This document shows positions 14,401 through 29,400 of a stretch of 64,000 nucleotides of DNA, one piece after another. The notes below the pieces were generated by a model. That model ran no database searches. It was not told the DNA's origin and was given only the letters and a program-made list of their open reading frames with translations. A program made the position numbers and the translations under genes. Location: contig OU862910.1 of NCBI GenBank assembly GCA_917880885.1, positions 11,234,710 through 11,298,709 of the forward strand, read 5' to 3'. Numbering within the stretch: position 1 is the stretch's first letter; every line of letters begins with the position of its first letter. Source of the stretch: Limnephilus marmoratus (Eukaryota > Arthropoda > Insecta > Trichoptera > Limnephilidae).

Positions 14401-17400
14401 AAAAATCAACTAAATGAACGGATTCTTTCCGTATTCAAAATATATTGTTAACCAATACTGCTGTTCATCTTAAAAAAATCCATTAAATTCCGTATTCAAA
14501 CTAGGACCATTAGACAATAGTCCGCCGACAGTCGGGCGGCCATCATAGCATACGAGGTTTTCAAAAAAATATTTAGACGGTATCTCTTAAATTAAAAATA
14601 GCATAAGATCTGATGTTTCCGGCTTTGAAATCCTCACTCAATGTCAATCAACATGGGTTTATGAGTGGAAAACCAACAACAACTAATCTAATAGCATTCA
14701 CGGAATTCTTTCGAGATAATATGGATCAGTTTGAACAAGTAGACGCAATACATACGGATTATTGCAAAGCTTTTGGCCTAGTGATTCACGACGTATTATC
14801 TATCATGCAAGCTTATGCAAATCGGCGTACATGATGACCTTTTCAGGTGGCTCTCATCCTATGTATCAAACCGTAGTTAAGTCGTAGTTGTAGTTGTGGT
14901 GGCTTACTGTTGTGGCGGACTGGGTAACCATCACGTCAAGAGTGCCTCAAGGATCTTTATTGGGACCATTACTATTAAATATTTAAATCAATGATGTAGA
15001 ATATAGACCAAACATTACCTTTTGCAGATGGTACGAAGATTTTTTATCCTTTTAGATTTACTGCTGACTGTCAAAAACTGTCGAAACCGTCTTAAAATTT
15101 ATTGTTCTCAACATAACCTTAAATTAATGTAGAAAAGTCTTTCGTCGTGAATTTCACACAAAATAAAAATATCATTACCAATGAATATAGTCTGAACGGC
15201 TCAATATTAATTAAAACAAAGTAGAAGTCAAAGATTTGGGAGTGACATTGGACTCTAAGCTTTTATTCGATATTCATATCGACTCAGTAATATAGCAAGC
15301 CTCGAAAGTGTTAGGATTTACCTAAAAAAATCACTAACTTTAAAACAATGAAAATCCTATATTTTGCTTATTTCCGCGGCTTACTAGAATTCGCGTCATA
15401 AGTTTGGAACCTGCAATAAAAATCATACGTGCACAATCTGGAACTTTTTCAAAATCGTTTCCTACGATACGTAGATTTCTGTAGCTATCATCCCCACTTA
15501 AATTACCAGGGTTTGACCACGTACTTTAATATGTTATTATTGGAAAATCGAAGAAGCTCGGCTGATGTACTCTTTCTATAAAAAAAATTATCCAGGTCCG
15601 TCGTAGATTGCCAGGAACACCTACAACGAATCTAACTACAAGTTCCCTACAAACGAAACAGATCAGACAACATTCTTAGCCTCCAACACCACTTATTCTA
15701 AGTAAAACTCCTTCATTTATCGTGAATCACACACACTTTAAACAATTTGACATTTTTAATTCTGAACCAAACTCCTTTTCATTTAGTTTATAAAATTGTT
15801 GTCTGTGTACCTACCACATAATAATTAAAATGGCAATATTATATTACCCCAAGTGTCTTAAGTTAAATAATAACAGCTTTTTAGATTATAATATTTTTAA
15901 TTCGTTAACACCCTATACCTTGCTTTTGATTCTTGCACCCGACCTATCTTATCTCTCAAAGAAAACGCACATCGCAGATAAGGGCTCCGTAAAGTGTTGC
16001 CTAGAAACTCATAAACAAGAACGCACTCTCTCTATTTCATTATTTGTAGAAAGATAACTTTGATGACAGAGAATCTTATCTTGACGTTTCAGTAGTCAAA
16101 TAAATCTATTGACAAATACGAGTATAATCGTTGGTAATAAAAAGATTATTGGATATTTATTTTATTTATGATTCCTACAAATAAATTGTAAAATGAGAAC
16201 AATAAATTAATAATAACATTGTGACTAATATAGCTACAGGAACAGTAGAAACAGACATTCTGTACCCGTCCGTACTATAACAGTAATATGCAAAGAGGTT
16301 ATCGATGGATTTAAAATAAAAACATCATTAATTACCTTATTGTTGAAGAAAATTGAATTCTCGTATTTTTATAGCATTTCATTTTTATTGCATACAGAAC
16401 TGAAGATGACGAAATCAATAAACATGAAGATGAGGATGTCATGATGTAACACCAACACAACAACCTATAGTCCGAATTGGAGCAGGAATACCAAGTGAGG
16501 AGGACCGCGAATATACGTATTATGTATTTTAATTGTAATTAATAAAAAAATAAAATGACAAAATGTTAAACGTGTAGAACTAATAAAACGTAAAACGTAA
16601 ACGTATCTACCTACATGCAAAACGTTACAAATCACATGCTTATGAATATTGTAATAATCTTGATAAATTATACTAAAGTGATGTCTCTCATATATTGCGG
16701 TTTCGTAATTTCCAGTGTATAATTGGCTTGATATATATAGTATTCGCAATCACGTAACTAAATTACACAGGCAATGAGTTTCGAAAGATTACCTACAAAG
16801 CAGTTACTGAAGTATAATGTCAAATTGCAAAGCATAGAATCCCCTGCAAGCAAAGCCTGCAACCGAAAGTGATTCTATCTATGCACCTAAAACTGGCACT
16901 ACCAAACCCGTTGTGGGAGGTACAAAATGACTTCCACTCTACCTCAAGGAATTTTTTATCTACTTTTTGCATCTATCTTCCGATACGGCAAAGCTTTTTA
17001 GCTTCTACGTCTTGTGTAGACAAAATATAGAAGAAATGAGAACTTACCAGCAATGTCCCACAGCTGTAATCGTATGGTGGTGTTAGAGTCCCAGTTGAGC
17101 ACTTTGAGCGCAAAGTCCACGCCGATGGTCGCGCGGTAGTGCTGACTAAAGAATTGATGGACATAGCGCTTGATGATGGACGTCTTTCCGGTGCCCAGCT
17201 CGCCGATCACCAGGATTTTGTATAGGTGTTCGCGCCTATCTCCTCCCAGCGGCGCGGGGTGTGCCTAAAAATAAACAAAACATTATATTAGCAATGAAAA
17301 GAGCAAACGGCTGTTTATTCTACCTATAGCACCCCCAAACATGAGGAAATGTTGCAAGTTTGAATGATATGAAGGAAGGATGGAGAAATGTTTACAAAGC

Positions 17401-20400
17401 CTTGCTATTAAAAGACCATGACCACCTTTTTGTCACCATCACCATCGAAATGATCTACAAGAGATTTCGTGCAGTTTAGATCCAACCTTTCGCATCTAAA
17501 TTTAAACGTGAAATAAAGAATTGGATTATTAATTGCATTATTGCAAACTACCTACTGAAAAATATATATTTAGATGTTAATATTATATTAATTCAACGTA
17601 AGGGAACGTACCCGTACTACGTGACCCGTTTAGGGGGATCTTCAAAATACCACGCTTGGTCACAAGGTGGGGGTGGTTTAGGTTTTTATCACGTAGTCAA
17701 TTTAGAAATCTTTTTATATTTTTTCCACTAACTTTTTCCACTTGTAATTATAGGTATGCCCGCACTCTTGCCGTCACACAGCAAGCGCCGCATTAATAAA
17801 GATAAATATAAGCCAAATAATATTTTTAAACATTTTGTTAGCAAGAAATTATTCAAAACCATATTTATGATTTACCACGTGAAAACTGTAGGGGGATGGG
17901 GTTGTCTTGGAATATACCACACGTGGTCATCGGGGGGGAGGGGGGGGGGGGGTTAAAAAAATGCAAAAAGTGGATCACGTAGTATGGGTACGTTCCCTAA
18001 TTTCTATTATTGCAGTACACCTATTGATATAATATCCCAACCCTTATTTTCCTATTATCCCTATTATTATCGATTTTATGTTACCTTTTCTTTTTCCTTT
18101 TTCAATATTATTCTCACTTATAAGACTAAGCTTATTTTTCTTTTAAAAATATTCTTTCAACCCCAAAGAAAATATTTACCTATATTCGTGTACACCTATT
18201 TATATCGCGTATTACCTACCGTACTTAACCTTAGTGTACCTATTAATTCTACATTTCTCCTACATTTATGTCGACACAGGAAATTTCCAGCGAGACACAC
18301 ATTGAAAAATCTATTATAATTATATTACTTTATCGTGGCAAATTAATAAATAATCTAATCTACCTTCTACTGGTCAAGGGAATCATATTGCATGATAGTA
18401 AGTAACGCGTACGGGCGCAAACAAATAATCAATCTTAATATTTTAAAGCGTAACTCGCAAAAAGTGTTTTTCCTCACATAATTAAACTAGAGCCATCTAT
18501 GAAAGAGCAGATCATAAATTATTTTGTCTTACCCATAATTCAATAATACAAAACTCTTAAAATACCTATATAACAACATAAAGTATGACGATCTCGTCTA
18601 TTTGAAAACAATAGCTAATCTTATGACTGATTCAATCTAATTTCATGATTTTACAGAAGAAAAATTATGCAAGTTTTGTTCATGTATCAATAATAATTGT
18701 AGAACTTAAACAACACTAGTAGATAAAAACCCACGTCTTCATTACCTCAAGCTTTGGAGACATTGTCACTTATTATCAACACAAATCAGTTAATAAAATT
18801 TCAAAGCACGTCCCTCGTCTACGAAAGCAAAGACAATAATGAAAAACTTTTGAATAATTGCTATCGATCAATTTTTATTATCTTTCAGCAGATAAAATTA
18901 TCAATCATTTTATTTGGGTATGTAGGTACCATAAATAATTTATTTAATATGTGCCTAGTCTAGAATAAAATGTTTTATTTGTCTTTCCGAAACAAAGTAA
19001 ATGATTCATTTTATGAGATATTGATTTGACTAATTATCTTATAATTTGAAATATGGATAACATATCGCATGAAAAAGTACGATGCAATGTTTATTAGGAT
19101 GGAATGAAATGACCAAATGATAGTGTCCGACCGAAACAGGACTTTCCGCCGAAACCGAATCTACGGTGTCTGTCTCAAAACCGAAACCGAAACTTTTTTG
19201 TTAAAAATTGATTGTTCTGTTATTTGACTTATTTTTTACACTTATTCAGACAGCTAACCCGTGTTAAATTAAATAAATAAAAAATTACAATTGAAGAAGG
19301 TATGTGAAAAAATAATATTTTTTATATTACTTCTATAAAACAAACAAAATTTATAAAAAAATGACAAAACATGTCAGAACCAGACCTTCAGGGGGGTCGG
19401 TAGAAGACCAAGAGAAAATTGGGGGGTGTTTCAGACTTTTAGGAAGGCGGTAGGAGACCCAGAGAAGCCCGTCCCACCCCACCAGTGCTCCAGATAGTTC
19501 GCCGGCAGGACGTACGTCTTTTTTGCCGCGCGCCGTAATTTTAAAATTATTAAAATAATTTATAAGTTATCCTAATGGATATCAATGAATGCGCTTCGTT
19601 TGCTAACGACAGGCGGTAATGGTCGCAAGTATTCGAAGTGGTTCTCGAGAGAAGTCATCTCGAATATAGAGATCAAACACGCCCATCATAAGCGTTGGAA
19701 ATCTGGAGGCCTTCAGAGTGAATACGATCTGTTTAGTTTTTACCGAGCGTTAGTTAGGCGCGAGGTTCGAGTGGTTTATCGAGCCTAGGTATCTGAAATC
19801 GAGGAAAACATCATGCATGATCCCAAGATGTTTAGGCACTACATAAAATCCCTTCTGAAGGGATGTTGGTCTTGAACACACCATGATGAAAGGTAATCAG
19901 GAATTTCGTGGTTTGGGTGTGGCTAACGCATTTGCTGATCATTTTCAATCTGTCTACAATAAAGACCCTCCACTTCTAGACATAAATAATGGAGCCACAT
20001 TTAATACCGGAGGAGCTCCAAATGTCGATTTGGATATATTTACGGAATCTGACGTTATGAGTGCTATAAGTCTCATGAAGAACTGACACTCCATCGGACC
20101 AGACTTCGTTCCCGTATTTTTATAGGGTGCGCCGAGTTTCTAAAAACACTATTATGTCTTATCTTTAACTTAGCTATTAGTACTTCCATTTTTCTTGAAG
20201 TATGGAAAACTTCCAAAATATGTCCTATTTTTAAGAAAGGTTCGAAAAAGTTAATCGAAAATTATAGACCAGTTGCCATAACATCAGCTCCTGCTAAACT
20301 ATTTGAAAAATTAATTTATACATTCCTCATGCCTCAGATAGACTCATACTTTATCCTCGAACAGCATAGTTTCAGGAAAGGAAGATGAACTAAAACCAAT

Positions 20401-23400
20401 CTGACGGTTTTCATCGACTATGTTGCTAGATCCCTAGACAGTGGATACCAAGTAGACTGTTCGTAGAACGACTTCTCCAAAGCCTTTGATACTGTGACTC
20501 ACGATATCATACTCACAAAACTTGCCCAAATGGGATTTTCCCTTCGGATGTTAAAGTTTTTTAAAAGTTACCTCTAGAACACAAAGCACACAGTCACACA
20601 CGGAATCTTCCAATCTGCTGAATTTCTTATTTTTTCTGAGGTTCCCCAAGGATCGATCCTAGGGCCTTTTCACTTTTCCATTTTCATTAATGACACTGCT
20701 GGAGTCATCCGTTTGTCTCGCTTTTTGCTGTTCGCTGACGATCTAAAATTATTTCTTCTAATAAGAAATGTTGAGGACTGCCTGCGACTTCAAGCTGATG
20801 TTGATAACATTTCAGAATGAAGTCAACGAAATCAGCTTCATTTCAATGTCTTCAAACGCGTAGATCTAACTTTTAACAGAGTATTTAGTCTCACCTACCA
20901 CAGGAACACTATGCTCGGTCATAATCTCAAACGAGTTTCAAATATATAGAGTCTTGGGATTATGTATGTAAGTATGTTGACATTTCGTCCTCATATCGAA
21001 GGAGTATGTCAGTCGGCCTTAAAAATGTTAGGGTTTATTCTCCGAACCGTCAGAGTTTTTCGGGATACCCGTAATCTGAAGATTTTATACTTCTCCCTGG
21101 TCCACAGTGGGCTGGAGAGTGGTTCGCTTATCTGAAATCCTCGTGAAGTGGGGTGCTCCCTCATATTGGAGAGGGTTCAAAAAAAATTTCTAAGATTTCT
21201 CTACATGAGGGAGTACGGCCACTATCTATGGCTCTACCCGACGAACTTTCTTCTGGGCATGCTGGAACTTCACTCCCTGCAGCTCAGAAGAGAGGGATTT
21301 GCCGCCACCCACTTATTCAGACTGCTGCGATGCTATATTGAGAACTCAGCCATTTTGGAGTGCATAAGTTTTTATGTTCCAGATGACTATCTTAGACAGT
21401 GTCATCGTAGGTTATTCTATCTTCCTGCCTGTATGACTAACCTGCCAATGGTTCTCCCAGTGCTCCTGAACCAAATCTCCTCCGAGATTGATATGTTTGG
21501 CGTCACTGAGAAGAGATTCAAAAGGACAATTCTTTTGATTTTTGAAAGAGTCTCTCTCACCGCCTGAAATTTCTTTTATGTATAAATATTTGTAAACAAT
21601 TTTTTTGTAAATTATTAATATGACGTTATTTCTTATATGTAATAAACTCAAATTTGTAATGGTGTAAGAAATTAATAAAAAATATTATTATAATTTCACA
21701 TTTTGCCTCATCCAATTCCCCCCTCTTCCCCTCCCCCCCCCACAGTTGTGGTAAATTTAATCGTGAGGGGAATCGAGTAAGGGGGCGCTAGAAATAATAA
21801 TATTCTCAAAGTGGGCGGTGGGCGAAAAAAAGGTTGAGAATCTATGATATAGAGACCAGCGGTCGTCACACTTTTCTGGTCAAGGGCCACATAGGACAAT
21901 GTGAGGTATCACCGCAGGCGGCACACTTATGATTTCGGGGGGGGGGGGGGGTATTGTACCTTTTAAATGATTTTGATTTTAATTAATTTTATTTTTTATT
22001 ATTATTTTAATCATTATAATTGTGTACTACGTACCTGCCTAACTATTATTATCTATCCTTGTAAAAGCCCACTAGGGCGTAAATAAATAAATAAATAAAA
22101 AAATGTGAGAATTTTCGCGTACGTGATAAAAATGATTACAATACATACAATAAAAAAAAATAACCAATATTAAAGTTTATTTGGCTTTATTAGTTGGTGA
22201 TAAGCGTGTTTCTTTGTCTTTTTTAGAGCATTTTTTTTTACCTACCTACACCCTCACTGTGCCATCTCTACGCCCTCTTATTTTCTCTGGGTCTTTTCTC
22301 TGGGAAAAAAAAATATTTAAAAATAAAACGGCGGATATTTTTGCGGGCCGCAAAAAACGGATAATATAATTAATTATACATGAAAAAAAATATATTTACC
22401 AAGAAAACTTCAGATTTTTGTACGGGCCGCAAAAAAAGGATAATATAATTGTACATAAAAAAAATTTCAAACGAAAACGGCAGATATATGTGCGGGCCGC
22501 AAGAAAACTGATAATATAATTAATTGTACATGAAAAAAAAAATATTTACAAAGAAAATGGCAGATATTTGTACGGGCCGCAAAAAAACGTATAGTATAAT
22601 TGTACATGAAAAAATATATATTTAAAAAGAAAACGGCAGATGTTTGTGCGGGCCACAAAAAGACGGATGGTATAATTGTACTTGAAAAAATACATATTTA
22701 AAAAGAAAACGCCAGATATTTGTGCGGGCCGCACAAATATCCGCGGCGGCCGCAGTTTGACGAACACGGATAGACCAATCTGAATATTTAAGTTTCATTT
22801 AATAATATTTAACGCAGAGTTTTTAAAAAATTATTAAAAAGTCCATTTTTCGTCGGTCGTAAAAATACGCCGTCAAGTTGGCATTATTGAAATGTTTAGT
22901 GGTAACGTCACTGTTCGACGTATCGTGACGTCACCGTAAAGTCATTGTATGGGAATGTATGATATGACACAAGCCGTCGTATTATTCCTTTATTTACATA
23001 CTGTTTATAGAGATTTAGTTGTTGTGTTTATTGAAACATTATTTAGGCCTAAATAATGTTTCAAAAATAAAGGCATCTCTTATTAGTTCATCTCTATTAT
23101 TGAAAATATTCAAAAACTGCGGCACAAAAAAAAATTGTAATGCTACTTCTAGGGAGAATACTTCGAACAACGGAATTCAAAATGGCGGCAGTTGATCAGC
23201 TGATTGCCCTATCCTATAGTAATTTTGATGACGTCACACGATTCACCATAAATACGGTGGTTTTCAGGGGATCTTGAAAAATTAAAACTTTCACAATTAT
23301 TTTAAGTATGAAAACTAACTCTAAAAATAAATATGCAGCTATATAAGTTAGAAGGTCATTATTCTTTAAAAAAAAAATTAAAAATTGACTGGAGTTCTCT

Positions 23401-26400
23401 ATTGTGAAAATATTTGATAAAATACGACTCGTTTAAAATCTCTCGGCAAAAATTTTAAGTAGCATTTAAAGATAAACTGTGAATTTTTTCAAACCTATAA
23501 CATGTTAAATAACAGAACATAATGTGTTTTTAATCATTTTCGGAACACACTTTGCGATGTTTTTATGTCGAGGGAATTTCATATAATTACCGTTTCGGCT
23601 CAGCTAATATGTAGATATTATCTTTAAAAAAATTGTATGCAGTTCACGCGCGGTTGAAGTAAAACCTTCAGAAAATTAAAGTAGACAAGAGTGGGGATTC
23701 TACGAAGAACCGCACAAAGAGGAGACCGATTATTCTCTCTCATTCTCTTGCAGGCTAAATCCTATAGATGTATGTGTTTGACTCTTTTTAGTGTTTAGTA
23801 GAAGTTTTCACTTTCAAAAACATGTTTTTTTAAGAAGTAAAAAATAAAAAGAGAAAAATATGTTATAAATCGGAAGAATTTCAGAATGCTGGGTCTTAAG
23901 CCAACGTTTCCGACAGCGTCAGCGTTGTATTATCAAGGAATGATGGCCACAATAATGGTGTCCGAAAAGCTGTTTTTTTTTTTTAAATCAACAGATTTTT
24001 TCCATTTATGTATAATAAATTTATGAACCATACAAATAAAATTGTGACAGATTTTCATATAAACATAAAATCATAACAAAAACCAAGGGTCCATACCGAT
24101 GGGCAAAAATATATTTAAAAAATTGAATAAAAATATAATAACACAAAAAATGACAATATACAAGGTAACTAAAAAACTTCGTAATAAATTTCGAAACATA
24201 TTATAATGAAAAATTTATCCTCATTGCACTAACCACAGCAATAATCACTTATATATAAATGAACTCATGTTTGTAAAATGATTGGCATGCAACTTGACAG
24301 GATTCACACCGACAACGTGATATTTAAAATTATTCAATGTTAGCTAAGATATATAGTTTAAACGGTCTTAGATTACACGAAAATATGTCCGTATAATCAT
24401 TAACATTCTTATTAAATAGCTTTTTTACATACTCTGAATATAAAAGCGTTTTGGCTGAGATAAGTAGAACATTCACAAAGATGAAAAAGTGATTTTTCTC
24501 TAGTTCTAACGCTTGGAACAATAAATAAAGCTATTGATAATTTTACGGATATAATCATATCTGCGGAGTCTCTTCTAGTTTTTAATGGCTGTCCATAATG
24601 GTCCATCGAGCAAATATTGGTAACCATGACTTTTATGTCATTCTTAAAATTTACATGATTGACAAATTTCTCTTGGCTGACTTGAATGCACTTTATGTAA
24701 ATATTATACAGAGGATTACATATGAATGAAGAGCAAATTCAAGATGACTGCGAACATAAGAAAAATGCAATATTTTAAGTATTTGAATATTATTGATTTT
24801 TTTCCAATAGGTACGGAATAAGAATTCTAACATTCCAAGGGCTTTCTTCACGATCATAATAATTGTACGCCTCGAATGTAAGTAGAACGCCGGAGAACGC
24901 CTATACCATGAATTTGTGTGATCTTTTTGAGTAATTGGTACGTCGCGTCGTAGTCTTGAAGGTACATTTACAATCTCAGAGATGAAGCCATTTATTGTTA
25001 CTCCTTCTTGAGTGCACACTAAGATAGAGACTAACCACCGATAAAAATCCCCGTGAATTCCCAGAGCTAGTAATTTGGACAAAAGAAGACTGATCAATTT
25101 TGTCAAACGCTTTCCAGAAGTGTGTATAGATTATGCCAACTCGTATTTGATCATCCATTAATTTAGTAACATTTTCAATGAAAACAACTAGATTAGAGAC
25201 AACCGATCTTTTTTTCATGAGCCATGTCGGTTGACAATTATTTAATAAAAAAAGGAGGAAGGGCAACACGACAAAAAATAAATACGCTTACGTTTCCTGA
25301 GCTTATTTGGAGTAAAAATCTAGATGTCATTTTGCTGTTCGGTGAAATTACAGTTTTTACTCAAATTAAACTCAGGAATTGCTGGTCTATTAGGTAGATT
25401 CTGATACACCCTGTATAATGACGATCACCCGTTACCATACAAATCCGGTTAATAATAGGAAGGAGTTACGCAACATTGTCTCCACGTGCTATTTATCGAG
25501 TTTTGAAATTGATATCTAAAATAAAGTATCACCGTATATACATAAAACTAAAATAAATCCAATATACCAATACCTGTATTTTTTGTATTTTAAATTTAAT
25601 TCACAGTGGAAATACAAATAATCTTGTATAATGATAATCATCTTTTAGGCTTTACCTACATATCTATGAATACACAAATATGTTCATGTATGAAAAAAAA
25701 TTCCACCAATTTGGTTTGGTATTAAAGTTCTTATATTAATAATTACTAACCATTTTCATCACCCAGTGTTTGAGAATTTCTTGTAATCAATTCTTCAAAC
25801 TTAGTTTATGGCACCGTTTTACTTAAAAAATAATAAAATACATGGTTTTAACCACTTTTGCTGTTTAAAAAATCAATATTTGTTTCGTAAGCAATACATA
25901 CTTCTTCAGGGCTTACTTAAAACCAATTACAACAATAAACTTAAAGACGTCAAGGGATGGGCGGGAGTGGGAAGGGGAGAGAGTGTAATAGGGCGTAGTT
26001 TACAAATTGTAAAGTAGTTAAAACTAAGTATTTTATTAACTTCGAATTTCTTATAACTTTCAACTCTTATTATTTACTTAAATAATCAAGTAACATTATA
26101 CGGATTCGTGCAACAAACTCGTATATAGTACGTAGAGAATGGCGTATCGTGTGATCCGTAATATAATATCAGCTGGTGACCGCGACTTCACTTCGATTGA
26201 CTGCACATTGTTGAAATGTCGCAAAACCTACACACTGTAATGCCACGGTGAACTGTACGGTGATCCAAAGCACACATAATGAACAACGAATCGATGTGGA
26301 CACGACTTGAACCACGATCATTTTTGGTAATTTTTCGGGATTAGTGTCCATGGCTATTACGAATAATTTTTAGAAAAAAACTTTAGATTCGCCTTAATCA

Positions 26401-29400
26401 CTATAAAAGGAAACTTTTTGCATCACGGCTGGCGGAAAATAATGCATTTTAATTTTCAATGTCATTAAATAAAATTTCACTTCGCGAACCGACACTAGAC
26501 AGCCCGCCCGCTGCCGCCCGCCATTTTGTCACATACACAAGCCCGCTAAGCCAAACAAACCATTCAAAAACGTATTTTAACAGTGATAAAATGGCCGGCT
26601 GCAGCGGACGGGCTGTCGTAGTGTCGTTTCGCGAAGTGAAATTTTATTTAACGACATTGAAAATTAAAATGCATAATTTTCCGCCAGCCGTGATGCAAAA
26701 AGTTTCCTTTTATAGTGATTAAGGCGAATCTAAAGTTTTTTTCTAAAAATTATTCGTAATAACCATGGACACTAATCCCGAAAATTTACCTCATTTTTCA
26801 ACGTGGGTAACTAAGATACCTTAATAAAATTAAAAAATATACTTTTGAATGTAGCTATAACTTTGTGGTTATCCATTATAAAAAAACATTATAGAAACCG
26901 GTCGGCTTTAAACAAAATACAAGTGGTTCAAACAAAGTAACAATGTTTCATTTAAAAAAATATATTTAATAAGATATTTAAATTCAATAAGAAAACATCG
27001 TTTTTAGATACCTACACCACATATTCAGTGTTCAATTTATTACTTATTTTAAGTGCTAGACATATGAATTAATTCAATCGGTTAGTTAGATCAGAAAAGT
27101 AGTTACTTAGATAAGGAAAAAACAGATTCCCGGTGCAAGTTCTGGCTTTGTCGTGTCTTGTTTATCACCTCACCGTGTTTATTTCTTCACCCGTGTTTTA
27201 ACTGACATTTTTTTTCAAAAATGACCTTTGAATGCCAAAGCTTTTCTTTTGCTCATTTCTATACCCAAAATAATTTTCAAGTCCATTTGTATTTTCGTAG
27301 ATATGTATGACATTATTGCATTTTCGTGTATATATGTATACGCACGACAAAGTTCTAACATCAAGCATTTTAAATAATCATTTATTTTAGAAGGTTCTAT
27401 CATCACTTACACTCTCTATTTTGTTTGTAACTGACATTTGATCGTTATTACGAGGGGAGGCGTCTACTAATATCTACAGGAATTCCAAAAACTGAAAAAA
27501 TCGAACTAATATCTATGAGAACCAAAGTGTTGACGAATATCTACAGCACTGGCAGAGGTTGGATTTGCAATTATGTATAGCATATTGGAATAACGTAATA
27601 TTGCGTATGCAGTTTAAAAAACTTAATTTATGTAAGTATGTATTGTAAAAATCCCTAATATCGGACTATTGGACGTATTTTGGCGGTTAGTCCAACCTAC
27701 GCTCTGTAGATATTAGTTCAACCTACGCTCTGTAGATATTAGTCAACACTCTGAAGTTCGTAGATATTAGTTCAACATATGAGCTGTAGATATTCGTCCG
27801 ACATACAGGCTGTAGATATTAGTATCTGGAGTCTTACGAGGCGCATTATAGATCGTCACTTTGGTGGGATATTCTAACTTCGTCTTAGTGTGTTCTGAGG
27901 TATAAAAGTTTGCAAAGACGTATTTTCGGAATCTAATTAACATTTATGTAAAGTAATAATTAACATGTATGTAACATCTTATGTAAAGTATTTTAGTTTA
28001 TCATATTTTAATGGGAAATATTTAAATACGACGCGACCCTGGCTTGGAATCGCATTCGGGTAATGTAATTAGAACCCTATGCAATTAATTATTATGCCCT
28101 TGCAGGTTGCATATGGTTCTATTTGCATGTTAAGGTATGTTCTAAAATGGTAAATATGTATACCTACGTTCTATTGAAATACTTTTGAAATATGTCCAAT
28201 TAAATTACTTTACATAAAATCAGAAATTGGTAATTTGATTTGAGAAATCGTCTTTGTAAACTTTGACACCTCATATCTCAGAACAAGGTAAAGTGGTGTT
28301 AGAATTGTATCCAAATGAGGTGACGATTTATTTCCTAAGTTTATCACGGTGATACAATAGAAGACTTGTTCTGTTTTGTTTTGAAATCTAATTATAAATT
28401 TAATTTTGCTTTCATGACAAAACTAACATCTGAATCAACTGGATGTGAAAATGGGGTTCCATGACAATTCAAGAAAGTGACTTTTCAACACTCCTTTGAA
28501 ATGTCATCAAAAGTGATGATTTTTTTTAAATAACCCTTAACCTAACCTAAAATAATCTACTTAATCAAGTTCTTTTTCATTACTTTTAATGACTCTTCAA
28601 AGAAGTGATGAAGTTGCACATTGTTGAGTTGTCCGGTCACCAAAAATGGTACAGCTGATAAAATAACTAAACGCATACTTGCTACGAGAGCCACTGTTTG
28701 TTCCAGAATGCGATTTATCCATTTCGCTTTAAGTAATAAAAATTAGTCGTATCATTCGTGTTATTTTAGTCATTTTAGTTAAACGTATTTTCACCTTTGC
28801 AAATAAAATTCTTCCTTGGGTTTTTCAAGTAAGCTCCCAACCTATAGAAATAAATGTATTCGGCCTGATATTATATGGGGGCATACCTTTACCGATAAGG
28901 AACAAAGGGTTAATTTGTTAAATTGTTTATTTTAAGTAGGTTTGTTTACCTGTACAGTTCAAATAGAACACATGAATGTTTATTGCAGCCGCCAAAATAG
29001 AAAGGGTGCTGGCGGTTATTTTATGACCCAAACTAAATTAACTTAATCTCTTAGTTTTAAGTATGTACCTTAACATTAAGTAAGTTTGTACCTAATGGTG
29101 TGCCCGATTTGGCAAACCTTTAAAAGTAATTTTATTGTTTTATTGGGGGTTAAATTTAAGAATTTGAGATCTGGGAATTTTTAATGTTAGTTTCGCCATT
29201 TCTCCATTTCAGTATTGTATGATGTACTTAATTTTATGGGTGGCCCTTTTGGGCCGACTTTGGAAATTGTTTTATTGCGGGATTTTAAAATCCAGATGTG
29301 GGAGCGGTTCAAATGTTTTGTCTCATGCATCTTTTGTATGATTTCCTTTAAGTATTGTGATTTTGGAACAGAGAAGTCAGTCTTGTTATGGCGGTTGAAC

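Larger units (their letters stand above)
21857..22769. mobile_element. possible hAT-type element enclosing a minisatellite
   Basis: Left terminus CAGCGGTCGTCACACTTTTC with the typical AAGGGCCACATAGGA next to it; right terminus, reversed, CCGTGTTCGTCAAACTGCGG. Flanks ATAGAGAC and ATAGACCA match at six of eight positions. The interior contains a LINE 3' tail (22066-22105) and the 76-bp GC-box minisatellite. Boundaries are tentative. Confidence 0.45.

Noticed and set aside
16465..16749. 94-codon minus ORF in Rab32 intron 2
   Set aside because: AT-rich composition, no motif, no splice-site context.
26169..26351. 60-codon minus ORF with a hydrophobic middle (CVLWITVQFTVAL)
   Set aside because: Its ATG lies inside the fold-back MITE arm, so the ORF is a chance fusion of element and flank; no family match recognised.
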